A DNA stretch of 64,000 nucleotides, from positions 147,803 through 211,802 of the forward strand of contig JAZUIV010000017.1 of the NCBI GenBank assembly GCA_045642485.1, read 5' to 3'. Each line of letters begins with the position of its first letter. Positions within the stretch are counted from its first letter, which is position 1. The DNA comes from Cacconaster sp045642485. Its GTDB lineage: Bacteria > Bacteroidota > Bacteroidia > Bacteroidales > UBA932. The notes beneath the pieces are model-generated. The model was given only the letters and a program-made list of their open reading frames with translations, did not search any database and was not told where the DNA came from. Below are positions 43,961 to 52,668 of the stretch, in pieces. A program made the translations under genes and the position numbers.

Positions 43961-43998
43961 AGCCCGGTATGCTTCAAACATACCGGGCTGTTATTTTT
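43961..43998 (+). terminator. Intrinsic terminator of the 3-keto-sugar operon
   Basis: Perfect 11-bp stem AGCCCGGTATG/CATACCGGGCT with a 7-nt loop, followed by GTTATTTTT. It lies 25 bp after the isomerase stop. Confidence 0.88.
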
Positions 43999-44020
43999 AC
44001 CCGATACAGCCACCTGTCTT

Positions 44021-44143
44021 CGGCGTATTGTATGTCACTTGAATCGGACTTCGCTTCGCTCATCCCTCCCAGCCTGACGGCTGGGCCCCTCCCGCTATCA
44101 AGCGCGGGTGCTTAGGTCCTCTCAAGTGACATACAATACGCCG
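44021..44143. repeat. Long palindromic element A (perfect 22-bp arms, structured core)
   Basis: Arms 44021-44042 and 44122-44143 are perfect inverse complements over 22 bp. The core contains CCCAGCC-TGAC-GGCTGGG (44068-44085), then CCCCTCCC (44086-44093), then a second hairpin (CCCGC...GCGGG). The same core layout recurs at 58179-58276 with entirely different arms. It lies between two convergent genes, after a separate terminator. Confidence 0.85.
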
Positions 44144-44164
44144 GACGAAAAAGGAATAGAATTG

Positions 44165-45952
44165 TCAATCTATCTTGAGGACAGCCATAAAGGCGGATTG
44201 GGGGACTTCGACCTGCCCGATCTGGCGCATACGCTTCTTACCAGCCTTCTGCTTCTCCAAAAGTTTGCGCTTGCGGGTGATATCGCCTCCGTAACACTTG
44301 GCAGTAACGTCCTTACGGACCTGACGGACAGTCTCGCGGGCGATGATTTTCGCACCGATTGCGGCCTGAATCGCCACGTCGAACTGCTGTCGTGGAATCA
44401 GCTCTTTGAGTTTCTCGCAGATTTTGCGCCCGAAGTCATAGGCGTGGTCCTGATGAATCAGGGTTGAAAGTGCATCGGCGGGCTCTCCGTTGAGAAGAAT
44501 GTCAAGTTTGACAAGTTTGGCATCACGGAAACCGATGATATGATAGTCGAAGGAGGCGTAACCCTTGGAGATGGATTTGAGTTTGTCATAGAAATCGAAG
44601 ACAATCTCGGAAAGGGGCATCTCATAGGTAAGTTCTATCCTGTCCGCAGAGATATAGTGTTCACCTTTGAGGATTCCCCTCTTGTCCAGACAGAGCTTCA
44701 TAATCGGACCGTAAAATTCGGACTTGGAGATAATCTGGGCCTGAATGAAGGGTTCCTCGATATGGTCGATGAGTGTCGGAGCGGGAAGACCGGACGGATT
44801 GTGCACGTCAATACACTCTCCCTGCGTCGTATAGACCTTATATGATACATTGGGGACGGTTGTCACCACGTCCATATCAAACTCCCGGAAAAGCCTCTCC
44901 TGGACAATCTCCATATGGAGCAGACCGAGGAAACCGCAGCGGAAGCCGAATCCCAGGGCGAGGGAGCTCTCCGGTTCGAAGACAAGGGAGGCATCGTTCA
45001 GCTGGAATTTCTCAAGAGAGGCACGCAGGTCTTCGTACTGGTCGGCGGTGACGGGGAACATTCCGGCGTAAAGCATCGGTTTCACGTCTTCAAACCCCGC
45101 AATGGCCGAGGTGCAGGGGCGATCCAGATGAGTTAAGGTGTCTCCCACCTTCACCTCAATCGCACTCTTTATCCCTGAAATTATGTATCCTACTGAACCA
45201 CAAGGTATTTCCTTGGTAGGACAGAGTTTCATCTTAAGGACACCGACCTCGTCTGCGGTGTATTCCCTGCCGGTGTTGACGAACTTCACCTTGTCCCCGG
45301 CTTTCACTGACCCGTTGACAACCTTGAAATAGGCGATAATCCCCCTGAAACTGTTGAACACTGAATCGAAAATAAGGGCTTGCAGAGGAGCCTGGGGATC
45401 CCCCTTGGGCGCCGGTATTCTCTCCACAAGGGCATCCAGAATCGCCCCGACTCCCTCTCCTGTGCGGGCGGAAGCCAGAAGAACGTCGTCAGGGTCACAG
45501 CCGAGAAGATCGACCACCTGGTCGCGGACCACATCCACCATCGCGGCGTCCATATCAATCTTATTCAGTACCGGGATAATCTCGAGGTCATGCTCGATAG
45601 CCAGGTAAAGGTTGGATATGGTCTGGGCCTGAACTCCCTGGGTGGCATCCACAACAAGAAGAGCCCCCTCGCAGGAAGCTATGGCACGGGAGACCTCATA
45701 AGAAAAATCGACGTGGCCCGGAGTGTCGATAAGATTCAATATGTATTTTTCACCCTTGTAGTTGTACTCCATCTGTATGGCGTGGCTCTTGATGGTGATT
45801 CCCTTCTCCTTCTCCAAGTCCATAGAGTCAAGCACCTGCGCCTCCATCTCCCTCTTTTCAAGAGTGTCAGTCACTTCCAGCATCCTGTCTGCAAGTGTAC
45901 TCTTGCCGTGGTCGATGTGGGCTATAATGCAGAAATTCCTTATGTTTTTCAT
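44165..45952 (-). CDS. lepA: Elongation factor 4 (LepA), ribosome back-translocation GTPase
   Basis: 595 residues, the normal length. The G domain shows IIAHIDHGKSTLADRML (P-loop), GITIKSHAI (switch 1), DTPGHVDFSYEVSR (switch 2) and PVLNKIDMDAA (NKxD). LepA-specific blocks include FCGFLGLLHMEIVQERL, YHIIGFRDAKLVKLDILLNG and the C-terminal GGDITRKRKLLEKQKAGKKR. The enzyme binds stalled or late-assembly ribosomes in the cytoplasm. It is transcribed alone, convergent with the 3-keto-sugar operon across palindrome A. Confidence 0.97.
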   Translation of the reverse strand: MKNIRNFCIIAHIDHGKSTLADRMLEVTDTLEKREMEAQVLDSMDLEKEKGITIKSHAIQMEYNYKGEKYILNLIDTPGHVDFSYEVSRAIASCEGALLVVDATQGVQAQTISNLYLAIEHDLEIIPVLNKIDMDAAMVDVVRDQVVDLLGCDPDDVLLASARTGEGVGAILDALVERIPAPKGDPQAPLQALIFDSVFNSFRGIIAYFKVVNGSVKAGDKVKFVNTGREYTADEVGVLKMKLCPTKEIPCGSVGYIISGIKSAIEVKVGDTLTHLDRPCTSAIAGFEDVKPMLYAGMFPVTADQYEDLRASLEKFQLNDASLVFEPESSLALGFGFRCGFLGLLHMEIVQERLFREFDMDVVTTVPNVSYKVYTTQGECIDVHNPSGLPAPTLIDHIEEPFIQAQIISKSEFYGPIMKLCLDKRGILKGEHYISADRIELTYEMPLSEIVFDFYDKLKSISKGYASFDYHIIGFRDAKLVKLDILLNGEPADALSTLIHQDHAYDFGRKICEKLKELIPRQQFDVAIQAAIGAKIIARETVRQVRKDVTAKCYGGDITRKRKLLEKQKAGKKRMRQIGQVEVPQSAFMAVLKID

Positions 45953-46147
45953 ACACTTATGAAGTTGTTTTGAAATGGTTCACGAAAATTATTATAGGTT
46001 ATTTTTTCAGTAGATTTTTTGATGATTTGATGGCGCAATGGTTCCATTGCGGCTGAAAAGCATCGGAAAATATGCGAAAAAGAAGCATAAGTATTGAAGT
46101 TAATCATTTTAAAACAACTTCTAAGTTTCTGCCGCAAAGATAATGAT

Positions 46148-46155
46148 TATCTTTG
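46148..46155 (+). promoter_or_regulatory. -7 element for the ECF sigma operon
   Basis: TATCTTTG, full TAnnTTTG match, 13 bp before the ATG at 46169. The -33 region is weak (GTTTCT). Confidence 0.55.
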
Positions 46156-46168
46156 TTGAACAAATCAT

Positions 46169-46708
46169 ATGATCAAACCTTTGGACGAAGACTCTAAGAT
46201 TCTTGAACTTTACAGAAAAGGAAGCCGGGAAGAAGCTTTCCGCCTCATAGTACGGAAATATGGGGAACGTCTTTATTGGACAATCCGGCGGATGGTGACC
46301 GTCCACGCCGATGCGGATGACTGCCTTCAGAACACTTTCCTGAAAGCCTGGAAAGCCTTCGGCTCCTTCAGGGGGGATTCCGGTATCTATACCTGGCTCT
46401 ACCGCATCGCCGTGAATGAGACAATATCCTTCCTGGACGCAAAACGAGAGGTCTTCAACGAAGGAACGCTTGCAGAATCTCTGGCAGAAGACCCATATTT
46501 CGACGGAGACGCCGCGCAGACAGCGCTGCAGCAGGCTATCTCCCAACTTCCACCTTTGCAAAAAGCCGTTTTCATCTTGAGATATTACGACAATATGGCC
46601 TACAAGGAGATGGAGCAGGTTCTAGGCTCCACTGAAGGCTCCTTGAAAGCCTCGTATCACCACGCATACGCAAAGGTAAGCGAATGGATGAAGAGACATT
46701 GCTTTTAA
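46169..46708 (+). CDS. ECF-type RNA polymerase sigma factor
   Basis: 179 residues with the two-domain ECF layout. Region 2 reads EEAFRLIVRKYGERLYWTIRR and DADDCLQNTFLKAWKAFGSF (the DxxQxxFL-type -10 contact). Region 4 reads LPPLQKAVFILRYYDNMAYKE and MEQVLGSTEGSLKASYHHA. The next two genes encode a single-pass membrane protein and a periplasmic helical protein, so this is probably an envelope-responsive unit with the membrane protein as anti-sigma. The target promoters are unknown. Confidence 0.94.
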   Translation: MIKPLDEDSKILELYRKGSREEAFRLIVRKYGERLYWTIRRMVTVHADADDCLQNTFLKAWKAFGSFRGDSGIYTWLYRIAVNETISFLDAKREVFNEGTLAESLAEDPYFDGDAAQTALQQAISQLPPLQKAVFILRYYDNMAYKEMEQVLGSTEGSLKASYHHAYAKVSEWMKRHCF

Positions 46709-46742
46709 CTTTTTCACCGACAAGCAGTCAAAAGGAAGAACT

Positions 46743-47138
46743 ATGAATACGATGAAAGAATTTCAGGACGATAGTTCCATCAGGAAAAATCCCTTCAGAA
46801 TGCCCGAAGGCTACCTTGAGGAGATGGAGTCTTCCGTTATGGAGAAAATCTCCGCACAGGAAAAGGGAGACGGACGTCACTCCTGGAAAAGAGTCCTGCG
46901 CCCGGCATTCTATATGGCCGCGATGTTCGGACTGATTTTCGGCATAGGCTACGGAGTGATGGCGCTGACACGCACGGCCGAAAGGATGAAGACAACCGAA
47001 CCTGATTTCTTTGCCGGAATCGAGGAAATCGCAACCGAAGAGACCGACTTCATACTGGCAAGCGAAGAAGACATCAACAACTTTGTTGATGAATATATAA
47101 CTGTCAATAACATAACATCTTATCTTGCACAACAATGA
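46743..47138 (+). CDS. Single-pass membrane protein, candidate anti-sigma factor
   Basis: 131 residues. The cytosolic N-terminal part (~1-50) contains NPFRMPEGYLEEMESSVMEK, a pattern common in Bacteroidetes proteins next to sigma genes. One transmembrane segment lies at about 55-75 (FYMAAMFGLIFGIGYGVMAL), followed by an acidic periplasmic tail. It starts 34 bp after the sigma factor, and its stop overlaps the next start (ATGA). The anti-sigma role is inferred from position and topology; no zinc-binding ZAS motif is visible. Confidence 0.75.
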   Translation: MNTMKEFQDDSSIRKNPFRMPEGYLEEMESSVMEKISAQEKGDGRHSWKRVLRPAFYMAAMFGLIFGIGYGVMALTRTAERMKTTEPDFFAGIEEIATEETDFILASEEDINNFVDEYITVNNITSYLAQQ

Positions 47139-47620
47139 AAAGGACACTGATACTGGCTCTATGTCTGGCAACGGCTCTTCCCGCCCTTGCGCAGAAGCCG
47201 CAACCCAACGATTGGGAAAAGAGAATCCAATCCGAGAAAATCGCTTTTCTGACCGCAGAACTCGATCTCTCCCCTGAAGAGGCGCAAGTTTTCTGGCCAA
47301 TCTACAACCAGTACTGGAAAGATTGCGGAGAAGCCCACAAGAACACAGGCAAATGTCTTATGCTCCTCTCAAACAGAAAGGGAGAGACTCTGACCGAGAC
47401 TCAGATGACACAATATGCAGACGATTACGTCAAGTCTCTCGATGACGAGCAGGCCCTCCTGCAAAAATATTACCCCGAATTCAAGAAAGTACTTCCGATT
47501 GAAAAGGTCTGCAAGCTTTTCTGTGCGGAGGAACATTTCCGGATGAAAATGATTCACGGCCTCAGAGGACACGGGCCCGGAAAAAATAAGGGCAGAAACA
47601 CGGGCAGGCAGGCGGATTGA
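47135..47620 (+). CDS. Periplasmic helical protein, Spy/CpxP-like
   Basis: 161 residues with a cleavable signal peptide (LALCLATALPALA). The mature part is helical. EKIAFLTAELDLSPEEAQVFWPIYNQYW carries the LTxEEAQ-type turn seen in Spy/CpxP-like proteins, shown here in overview (positions ~33-60). Four cysteines (CGEA, GKCL, VCKLFC) could form disulfides. The tail is His/Lys/Gly-rich. It is coupled to the membrane protein by ATGA. By analogy it may be the stress sensor or chaperone of the sigma system. Confidence 0.72.
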   Translation: MKRTLILALCLATALPALAQKPQPNDWEKRIQSEKIAFLTAELDLSPEEAQVFWPIYNQYWKDCGEAHKNTGKCLMLLSNRKGETLTETQMTQYADDYVKSLDDEQALLQKYYPEFKKVLPIEKVCKLFCAEEHFRMKMIHGLRGHGPGKNKGRNTGRQAD

Positions 47621-47647
47621 GAAATTCGCATTGTCATCTATTTTTAT

Positions 47648-47655
47648 TAACTTCG
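47648..47655 (+). promoter_or_regulatory. -7-like element before the large propeller-barrel gene
   Basis: TAACTTCG, 7 bp before the ATG at 47663; one mismatch to TAnnTTTG. No good -33 TTG at the right distance. Confidence 0.35.
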
Positions 47656-47662
47656 CGCGATT

Positions 47663-50644
47663 ATGAATTCGCGCATCAGAAGATTTTTGACAGTCATTCT
47701 TGTCATCCTGACAGGAATGAGCTTCTCTTCTTTTGCACAGTATTATACTCTGGGTGCGGACCCCGCAAACATCCGGTGGATGCAACTCGACGGGAATCAC
47801 TACAAAATCATATACCCTCAACAGGCCGACAGCCTGGCCCGCAGGTATATGTACCTCTTCGAATCCACGAGGGAACTCAATATGTCGAGTGCCCATATAG
47901 AGCCCTCCAAGGTGCCGATTATCCTGCACCCCTATCAGGTGAACAGCAACGCCTCGGTAGCCTGGGCCCCAAGGCGCGTGGACGTATTCACCACTCCGGA
48001 AGCCACTCCCCTGTATGCGCAGAACTGGGACAGGAGCCTGGCCCTGCACGAAGGCAGGCACGTGGTCCAGATGACCCATTTTACGAAAGGGTTCTATAAA
48101 ATCATCTCATATCTTGCAGGAGAGCAGTCCATTGTGCTGGGAATAGGCCTTCAGCCGAGCGGTTCCCTGTTCGAAGGGGACGCCGTAATCAATGAGACCG
48201 AATTCTCCAGGAGCGGACGCGGACGCAGTGCAGATTTCCTGATGTACTACCGCACCGCATTCCACGAAGGGGACTTCCGTGACGAGCCGAACTGGAGATT
48301 CGTCTCCTACAACCGCTTCACTCCGGGCAAATACAACTACGGATATGTCATCACCGCGATGGCAAGGTACAATTCCGGCAACTACTTCACCAGCGGCGAC
48401 ATTATGCAGCAGCAGCGTTGGTGGTTCTGGAAAATCTTCGACGTGAGCCACTGGAGCTACCGCTACGCATCCGGACTGACACAAAAACAGAACTGGTACA
48501 AAGCCGCCGAAGTCCTCTCCAGAAAATGGGAACAGGACTATCGGGAAAGGGCTCCCTATAACCATTTCGATACCCTTACGGCCAAAAGGCATCCCCGCCA
48601 CCATATCAACTATACCAACGTGCTCCCCTCCCTTGAGGGAGGCGCTCTTGCAACCAAAGTCAGCCTCCAGGAGCCGAAACATCTGATAAGGATTGACACC
48701 ACAGGCAAGGAACACTACCTGAGGCCCTTCTCATCCACCTCAAGCCGTATGGTATCCGACGGAAAAGGGAATTACTATTTCTCCGAGATTGTCCCTGACC
48801 CGAGATGGGAAATCAAAAGCACTTCCATCATCCGCAAATATGACGAAAAGGCAAACCGCATCACTAACCTGACCTCACGCACCAGATTCTTCAATCCGAC
48901 AATCACGCCGGACGGCAGCACTCTGACAGCCGTCGAATATCTGCCTTTCACGGGTTCCAATTCCAATATTGTCTTCGTGGATGCCGCTTCGGGAAAGGTC
49001 AAGTCGAAGATTGCCTGTCCTTCCGGCTGGCAGGCCAGCGAGGCCGTTGCCTCCGACCCCGACGGCAAGGGCCCGGTTTTCGCCATCATCGTCAAAGGGG
49101 AGGACGGAATGGAAATAATGCGGTATGAAGAGGGCCGGTGGAGCGAAGTGACGGGAACCCAATACTCATCCCTGAGGGATATGAGCCTGTTGGAAGACGG
49201 CCGTCTGATGTTCATCTCCGACCTCAACGGAGTGAGCAACGTCTATCGGATTGACCCCTCTGAAAAGAAGCCCAAGCCGGAACAGGCCACCTCCGCCCGA
49301 TTCGGAACCACTCACCCCACAGTGAGCGGGGATAAGTTATACTACTCCGACTACGACCACCGCGGCTATAACGCCGTTTCCACACCCCTGGACTCACTGT
49401 TCCGCAAAAAAGCCGATTTTTCAGACAGATACGTCGATCTAATCTCCGACTCAATCGCACGGCAGAGCGCAAGACTGGCCCCGAAAATCACTCCGGAGCA
49501 GGACTCCGCCTTCGCCGCATACGCCGACAGCATCCCCGCAAAGAGATACAGCAAACTTCTGCACGGCATACACATACACTCCTGGGCGCCCTTGTACGTA
49601 GATATCAACCGTGCAATGTCGCTCAGTCTGGAGCAGATAGACAGAATCGCCGCACCCGGCCTGATGGTGATGTCACAGAATGAACTGGGCAACCTCTCCG
49701 CAATTGCGGGCTACTCCTATCGCAAAGGATTCCACGCCGGCCACGTGAATATCAACTATTCGGGTCTCTATCCCGTCTTTGAAGTGAATTTCGACTTCAA
49801 CGACCACGAACGGACCAACACCTGGCTCGATCAGAAGTTCAATCCCGGGCCGAAGGAACTTCCTGTCAGTTACAGGATCGATACTTTGAATACCCCCTCC
49901 ATGGATTTGACGGCAAAGGCATACATACCATTCAACCTGAGCCGCGGAGGCTGGAATATCGGTCTGATTCCCAACGTGGAATATCACATCTCCAACGACA
50001 AGGTGTCAACCTACGGGAGGGAACTGCGCAACAGCCAGAGCCTTCTGCTTAATCTGCGCTACTACCAGATGGTGAACGAACCATCGGCCAGACTGATGCC
50101 CCGCGTGGGATGGGGAGTGGACCTCAATTACGCCTCCTCTATCGGCAGGCACAATGCCCTCGGAAAGATGTTCTATTCAAATGTCTATGGCTATCTCCCA
50201 GGATTCAATGACGTGCAGGGATGGAGGCTGGAATGGACTATGCAGAAGCAGATGAGCGACTTTCCGTTCGCCTATCTCGACAACCTCGCCGACCCCGTAC
50301 GCGGCTATGACAAGGCCATCCTTACCGACTACCACAAATTCTCGGCGGATTATGCCATCCCCATCTACGGGAAAATCGACGGCTTCCACACTTTCTTTTT
50401 CTTCCTGCAGAGAATCATACTGGTGCCTTTTGCCGACCTGGCCATCAACAATTCCGACATTGCTGTCAATTCGAAAGGAGAACTTGTCGAAAAAGGAAAG
50501 CCTCTTCAGTATTCGTTCGGTACGAAGTTTATGGTTGACCTGCACCTCTTCCGTTTCGGATTCGGCATAAAGGTCGGTCTCCAATATGCAAGAACGGGAG
50601 AAGGGAAGAACTCCTTCAAGTTCGTGATGAGCACGGGGCTCTAA
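47663..50644 (+). CDS. Large outer-membrane protein with HExxH zinc motif, PD40 repeats and C-terminal barrel
   Basis: 993 residues, signal peptide ending near GMSFSSFAQ. Residues 129-133 are HEGRH in ALHEGRHVVQM, a gluzincin-type HExxH, with SLFEGDAVINETEFSR (Glu171/Glu178) downstream as a likely third zinc ligand. About residues 330-590 have propeller-like repeats (FNPTITPDGSTLTAVEYLP, THPTVSGDKLYYSDYDH). From ~640 to the end alternating strands and the ending FKFVMSTGL suggest an outer-membrane barrel. I take it as a surface or periplasmic metallopeptidase anchored by its barrel. Substrate is unknown. It is 42 bp after the sigma operon and may be its target. Confidence 0.75.
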   Translation: MNSRIRRFLTVILVILTGMSFSSFAQYYTLGADPANIRWMQLDGNHYKIIYPQQADSLARRYMYLFESTRELNMSSAHIEPSKVPIILHPYQVNSNASVAWAPRRVDVFTTPEATPLYAQNWDRSLALHEGRHVVQMTHFTKGFYKIISYLAGEQSIVLGIGLQPSGSLFEGDAVINETEFSRSGRGRSADFLMYYRTAFHEGDFRDEPNWRFVSYNRFTPGKYNYGYVITAMARYNSGNYFTSGDIMQQQRWWFWKIFDVSHWSYRYASGLTQKQNWYKAAEVLSRKWEQDYRERAPYNHFDTLTAKRHPRHHINYTNVLPSLEGGALATKVSLQEPKHLIRIDTTGKEHYLRPFSSTSSRMVSDGKGNYYFSEIVPDPRWEIKSTSIIRKYDEKANRITNLTSRTRFFNPTITPDGSTLTAVEYLPFTGSNSNIVFVDAASGKVKSKIACPSGWQASEAVASDPDGKGPVFAIIVKGEDGMEIMRYEEGRWSEVTGTQYSSLRDMSLLEDGRLMFISDLNGVSNVYRIDPSEKKPKPEQATSARFGTTHPTVSGDKLYYSDYDHRGYNAVSTPLDSLFRKKADFSDRYVDLISDSIARQSARLAPKITPEQDSAFAAYADSIPAKRYSKLLHGIHIHSWAPLYVDINRAMSLSLEQIDRIAAPGLMVMSQNELGNLSAIAGYSYRKGFHAGHVNINYSGLYPVFEVNFDFNDHERTNTWLDQKFNPGPKELPVSYRIDTLNTPSMDLTAKAYIPFNLSRGGWNIGLIPNVEYHISNDKVSTYGRELRNSQSLLLNLRYYQMVNEPSARLMPRVGWGVDLNYASSIGRHNALGKMFYSNVYGYLPGFNDVQGWRLEWTMQKQMSDFPFAYLDNLADPVRGYDKAILTDYHKFSADYAIPIYGKIDGFHTFFFFLQRIILVPFADLAINNSDIAVNSKGELVEKGKPLQYSFGTKFMVDLHLFRFGFGIKVGLQYARTGEGKNSFKFVMSTGL

Positions 50645-50656
50645 GAATCCGTTTTT

Positions 50657-52150
50657 CTAACGGTTCCTGATTTTACGGGCCAAAGCGGGACCCACGACTG
50701 CAGCCAACTCCTCCAAAGATGCTTCCTTTATCCGCTTTACGGATTTGAATTTCTTTATCAGCTTTGCCTCCGTGGCCGGCCCTATACCGGGGATTGCCCT
50801 CAGTTCGCTCTGAATCTGAGAGGCGCTGCGACGCGCCCGGTGATGGGTTATACCGAAACGGTGAGCCTCATCCCTGATATGCATCAGCACCCGGAGGGAG
50901 GATGAGTTCCTGTCAAGCCACAAAGGGGTCGGATCCCCGGGAATTATCAGTTCTTCAAGCCTTTCGGCCAGGCCCACAACAAACATACGGTCCCTTATGC
51001 CCAGTTCCGTCAAGGCTTCCAGCGCGAAACGCAGCTGACCCTTGCCTCCGTCAATCACAACAAGTTGGGGGAGAGACTCCCCTTCTGAAAGAAGACGGGA
51101 ATATCGCCTGTTGACCACTTCCTTCATCGAGGCGTAATCGTTGGCTCCGACCACCGTCTTTATCAGATAATGGCGGTAGTCCTTTTTGGAAGGAAGGGCA
51201 TCCCTGAAGACCACACAGGCCGCAACGGGATTGGTTCCCTGTATGTTGGAGTTATCGAAGCATTCTATGTGCACAGGGAGTTCGTTCATCCCGAGGTCAT
51301 CCCTCAACTGTTCCATTACCTTCTGCGACTTCTCGATTCTTCGGGGCAGTTCCTTCGGCTTCAAAAGCTTGAAGGTTTCCATATCGACTATGCCGTGACC
51401 TGAAGCCTTCACCTGCTCGTGATGAGCCTCCAGCAGGGCCAGCCTCTCCTTCCACTGCTGCGCCTGCTCAAACTGCAGATTCGCGGCGGCCTCGGACATC
51501 TTTTCCCTGCATCTGGACATAAGGTTGCGGGTATGACCCCTGAGAAGATTGTCAACTTCCTCGATACGGGACATATACTCCCGTTCGGATAGGGTGGCCT
51601 CCACCGAGCAGACCGCTTCGCATCTTCCCAGATGGGCGTTCAGACAGGGGCGGATTTTCCCCGATTCAACCGCCTGGGCAGACAAATTGTGAGTACAGGT
51701 CCTCAACTTGTAGAGGTTTGCTATCAGATTGAGCAGGGAGCGGGCCCTCTGTGAGCTGGCATACGGCCCGTAGTATCTGGATCCGTCCTTGAGATATCGA
51801 CGGGTCATCTCCACTCTGGGGAACCGTTCGTTGCGGATGACAATCCAGGGATAGGTCTTGTCATCCTTGAGAAGGATGTTGTAATGGGGCTGCAGCTGCT
51901 TTATAAGGTTGTTCTCCAGAAGAAGAGCATCCTCCTCAGTCTCCACCACAGTATATTGCAAATCGGAAATATGCTCTACAAGGGCCTGTGTTTTGCGGTC
52001 CAACTGATCCTTCGGGCGGAAATATTGCGAAACTCTCTTTCTCAGATCCTTGGCCTTGCCTACGTAGATGATGGTCCCGCCGCTGTCAAGATAGCGGTAA
52101 ACCCCCGGTTCGTGAGGCAGATTCTCAACTTTTTCCCTGAGTGTCATCAT
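50657..52150 (-). CDS. uvrC: UvrC excinuclease subunit, shortened in the middle
   Basis: 497 residues against about 600 for most UvrC. The GIY-YIG nuclease is intact (EPGVYRYLDSGGTIIYVGKA, KDLRKRVSQYF), as are the Cys cluster (RPCLNAHLGRCEAVC) and the UVR motif (AAANLQFEQAQQWKERLALL). The RNase H-like nuclease is present (IECFDNSNIQGT with Asp299, VVIDGGKGQLRFA, HRFGITHHR), as are the terminal helix-hairpin-helix motifs (IPGIGPATEAKLIKKF). Only about 45 residues separate the UVR motif (ends ~244) from the RNase H domain (starts ~290), where about 150 are usual. All catalytic parts remain, so it may work. It makes both cuts in nucleotide excision repair. Confidence 0.93.
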   Translation of the reverse strand: MMTLREKVENLPHEPGVYRYLDSGGTIIYVGKAKDLRKRVSQYFRPKDQLDRKTQALVEHISDLQYTVVETEEDALLLENNLIKQLQPHYNILLKDDKTYPWIVIRNERFPRVEMTRRYLKDGSRYYGPYASSQRARSLLNLIANLYKLRTCTHNLSAQAVESGKIRPCLNAHLGRCEAVCSVEATLSEREYMSRIEEVDNLLRGHTRNLMSRCREKMSEAAANLQFEQAQQWKERLALLEAHHEQVKASGHGIVDMETFKLLKPKELPRRIEKSQKVMEQLRDDLGMNELPVHIECFDNSNIQGTNPVAACVVFRDALPSKKDYRHYLIKTVVGANDYASMKEVVNRRYSRLLSEGESLPQLVVIDGGKGQLRFALEALTELGIRDRMFVVGLAERLEELIIPGDPTPLWLDRNSSSLRVLMHIRDEAHRFGITHHRARRSASQIQSELRAIPGIGPATEAKLIKKFKSVKRIKEASLEELAAVVGPALARKIRNR

Positions 52151-52156
52151 AACCTT

Positions 52157-52393
52157 CTATGGGACGGGGTCATAGCCGGAACCTCCCCACGGACTGCACC
52201 GCAGAATCCTCCATACGGCAAGACAAGTCCCCTTAAGGAGCCCGTGCTTGCGCAGAGCCTCTATGGCGTATGCCGAACAAGTGGGGGTATATCTGCAATT
52301 CTGCCCCATATACGGGGAGATGCAAATCTGATACACCCTAATCAGCTTTATCGGAAGCCATACCGCAAATTTTCTCAAGGATTGCAGCGACAT
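52157..52393 (-). CDS. yidD: Membrane protein insertion efficiency factor YidD
   Basis: 78 residues. IKLIRVYQICISPYMGQNC, RYTPTCSAYAIEALRKHG and WRILRCSPWGGSGYDPVP are diagnostic. YidD is a small membrane-associated protein that helps YidC-dependent insertion. Its first 56 bp overlap the 3' end of rnpA in another frame; the start at 52393 gives the usual length, and a later start would remove conserved helix residues. Gene order rnpA-yidD is widely conserved. Confidence 0.93.
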   Translation of the reverse strand: MSLQSLRKFAVWLPIKLIRVYQICISPYMGQNCRYTPTCSAYAIEALRKHGLLKGTCLAVWRILRCSPWGGSGYDPVP

Positions 52394-52664
52394 TCGACTC
52401 TATGACTTTATATTCTTCTATCTCCTTTGCCAGATAGATTATCAGCATATCATACTTGGCGGCACCGGGGCAGGAAGCCAGATGAAGACGGTATGCCTCC
52501 CTGATTCTCCTGCGTATGAGATTCCTCTTCACTGCCCGCTTGAAGCTGCGCTTGGGCACTGAGATGGCTATCTCCCCCTCCCCTTTCCGGAAATGGACCC
52601 TGAAAGGGAAATTCACCAAAGTGGAGCCGCCGTTGAGAACGGACAATATCTGACTGCGTCGCAT
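52338..52664 (-). CDS. rnpA: Ribonuclease P protein component
   Basis: 108 residues. It binds the catalytic RNA and assists 5' processing of tRNA precursors. The RNR signature is KRAVKRNLIRRRIREAYRLH, preceded by IAISVPKRSFK, with LIIYLAKEIEEY as the later strand. It is 4 bp after hemD and overlaps yidD by 56 bp. The RNA component is not in the window. Confidence 0.94.
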   Translation of the reverse strand: MRRSQILSVLNGGSTLVNFPFRVHFRKGEGEIAISVPKRSFKRAVKRNLIRRRIREAYRLHLASCPGAAKYDMLIIYLAKEIEEYKVIESNVAAILEKICGMASDKAD

Positions 52665-52668
52665 CTAA

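Noticed and set aside
44021..44143. Palindrome A as a simple intrinsic terminator
   Set aside because: There is no T run after either arm, and the operon already has a perfect terminator at 43961-43998.
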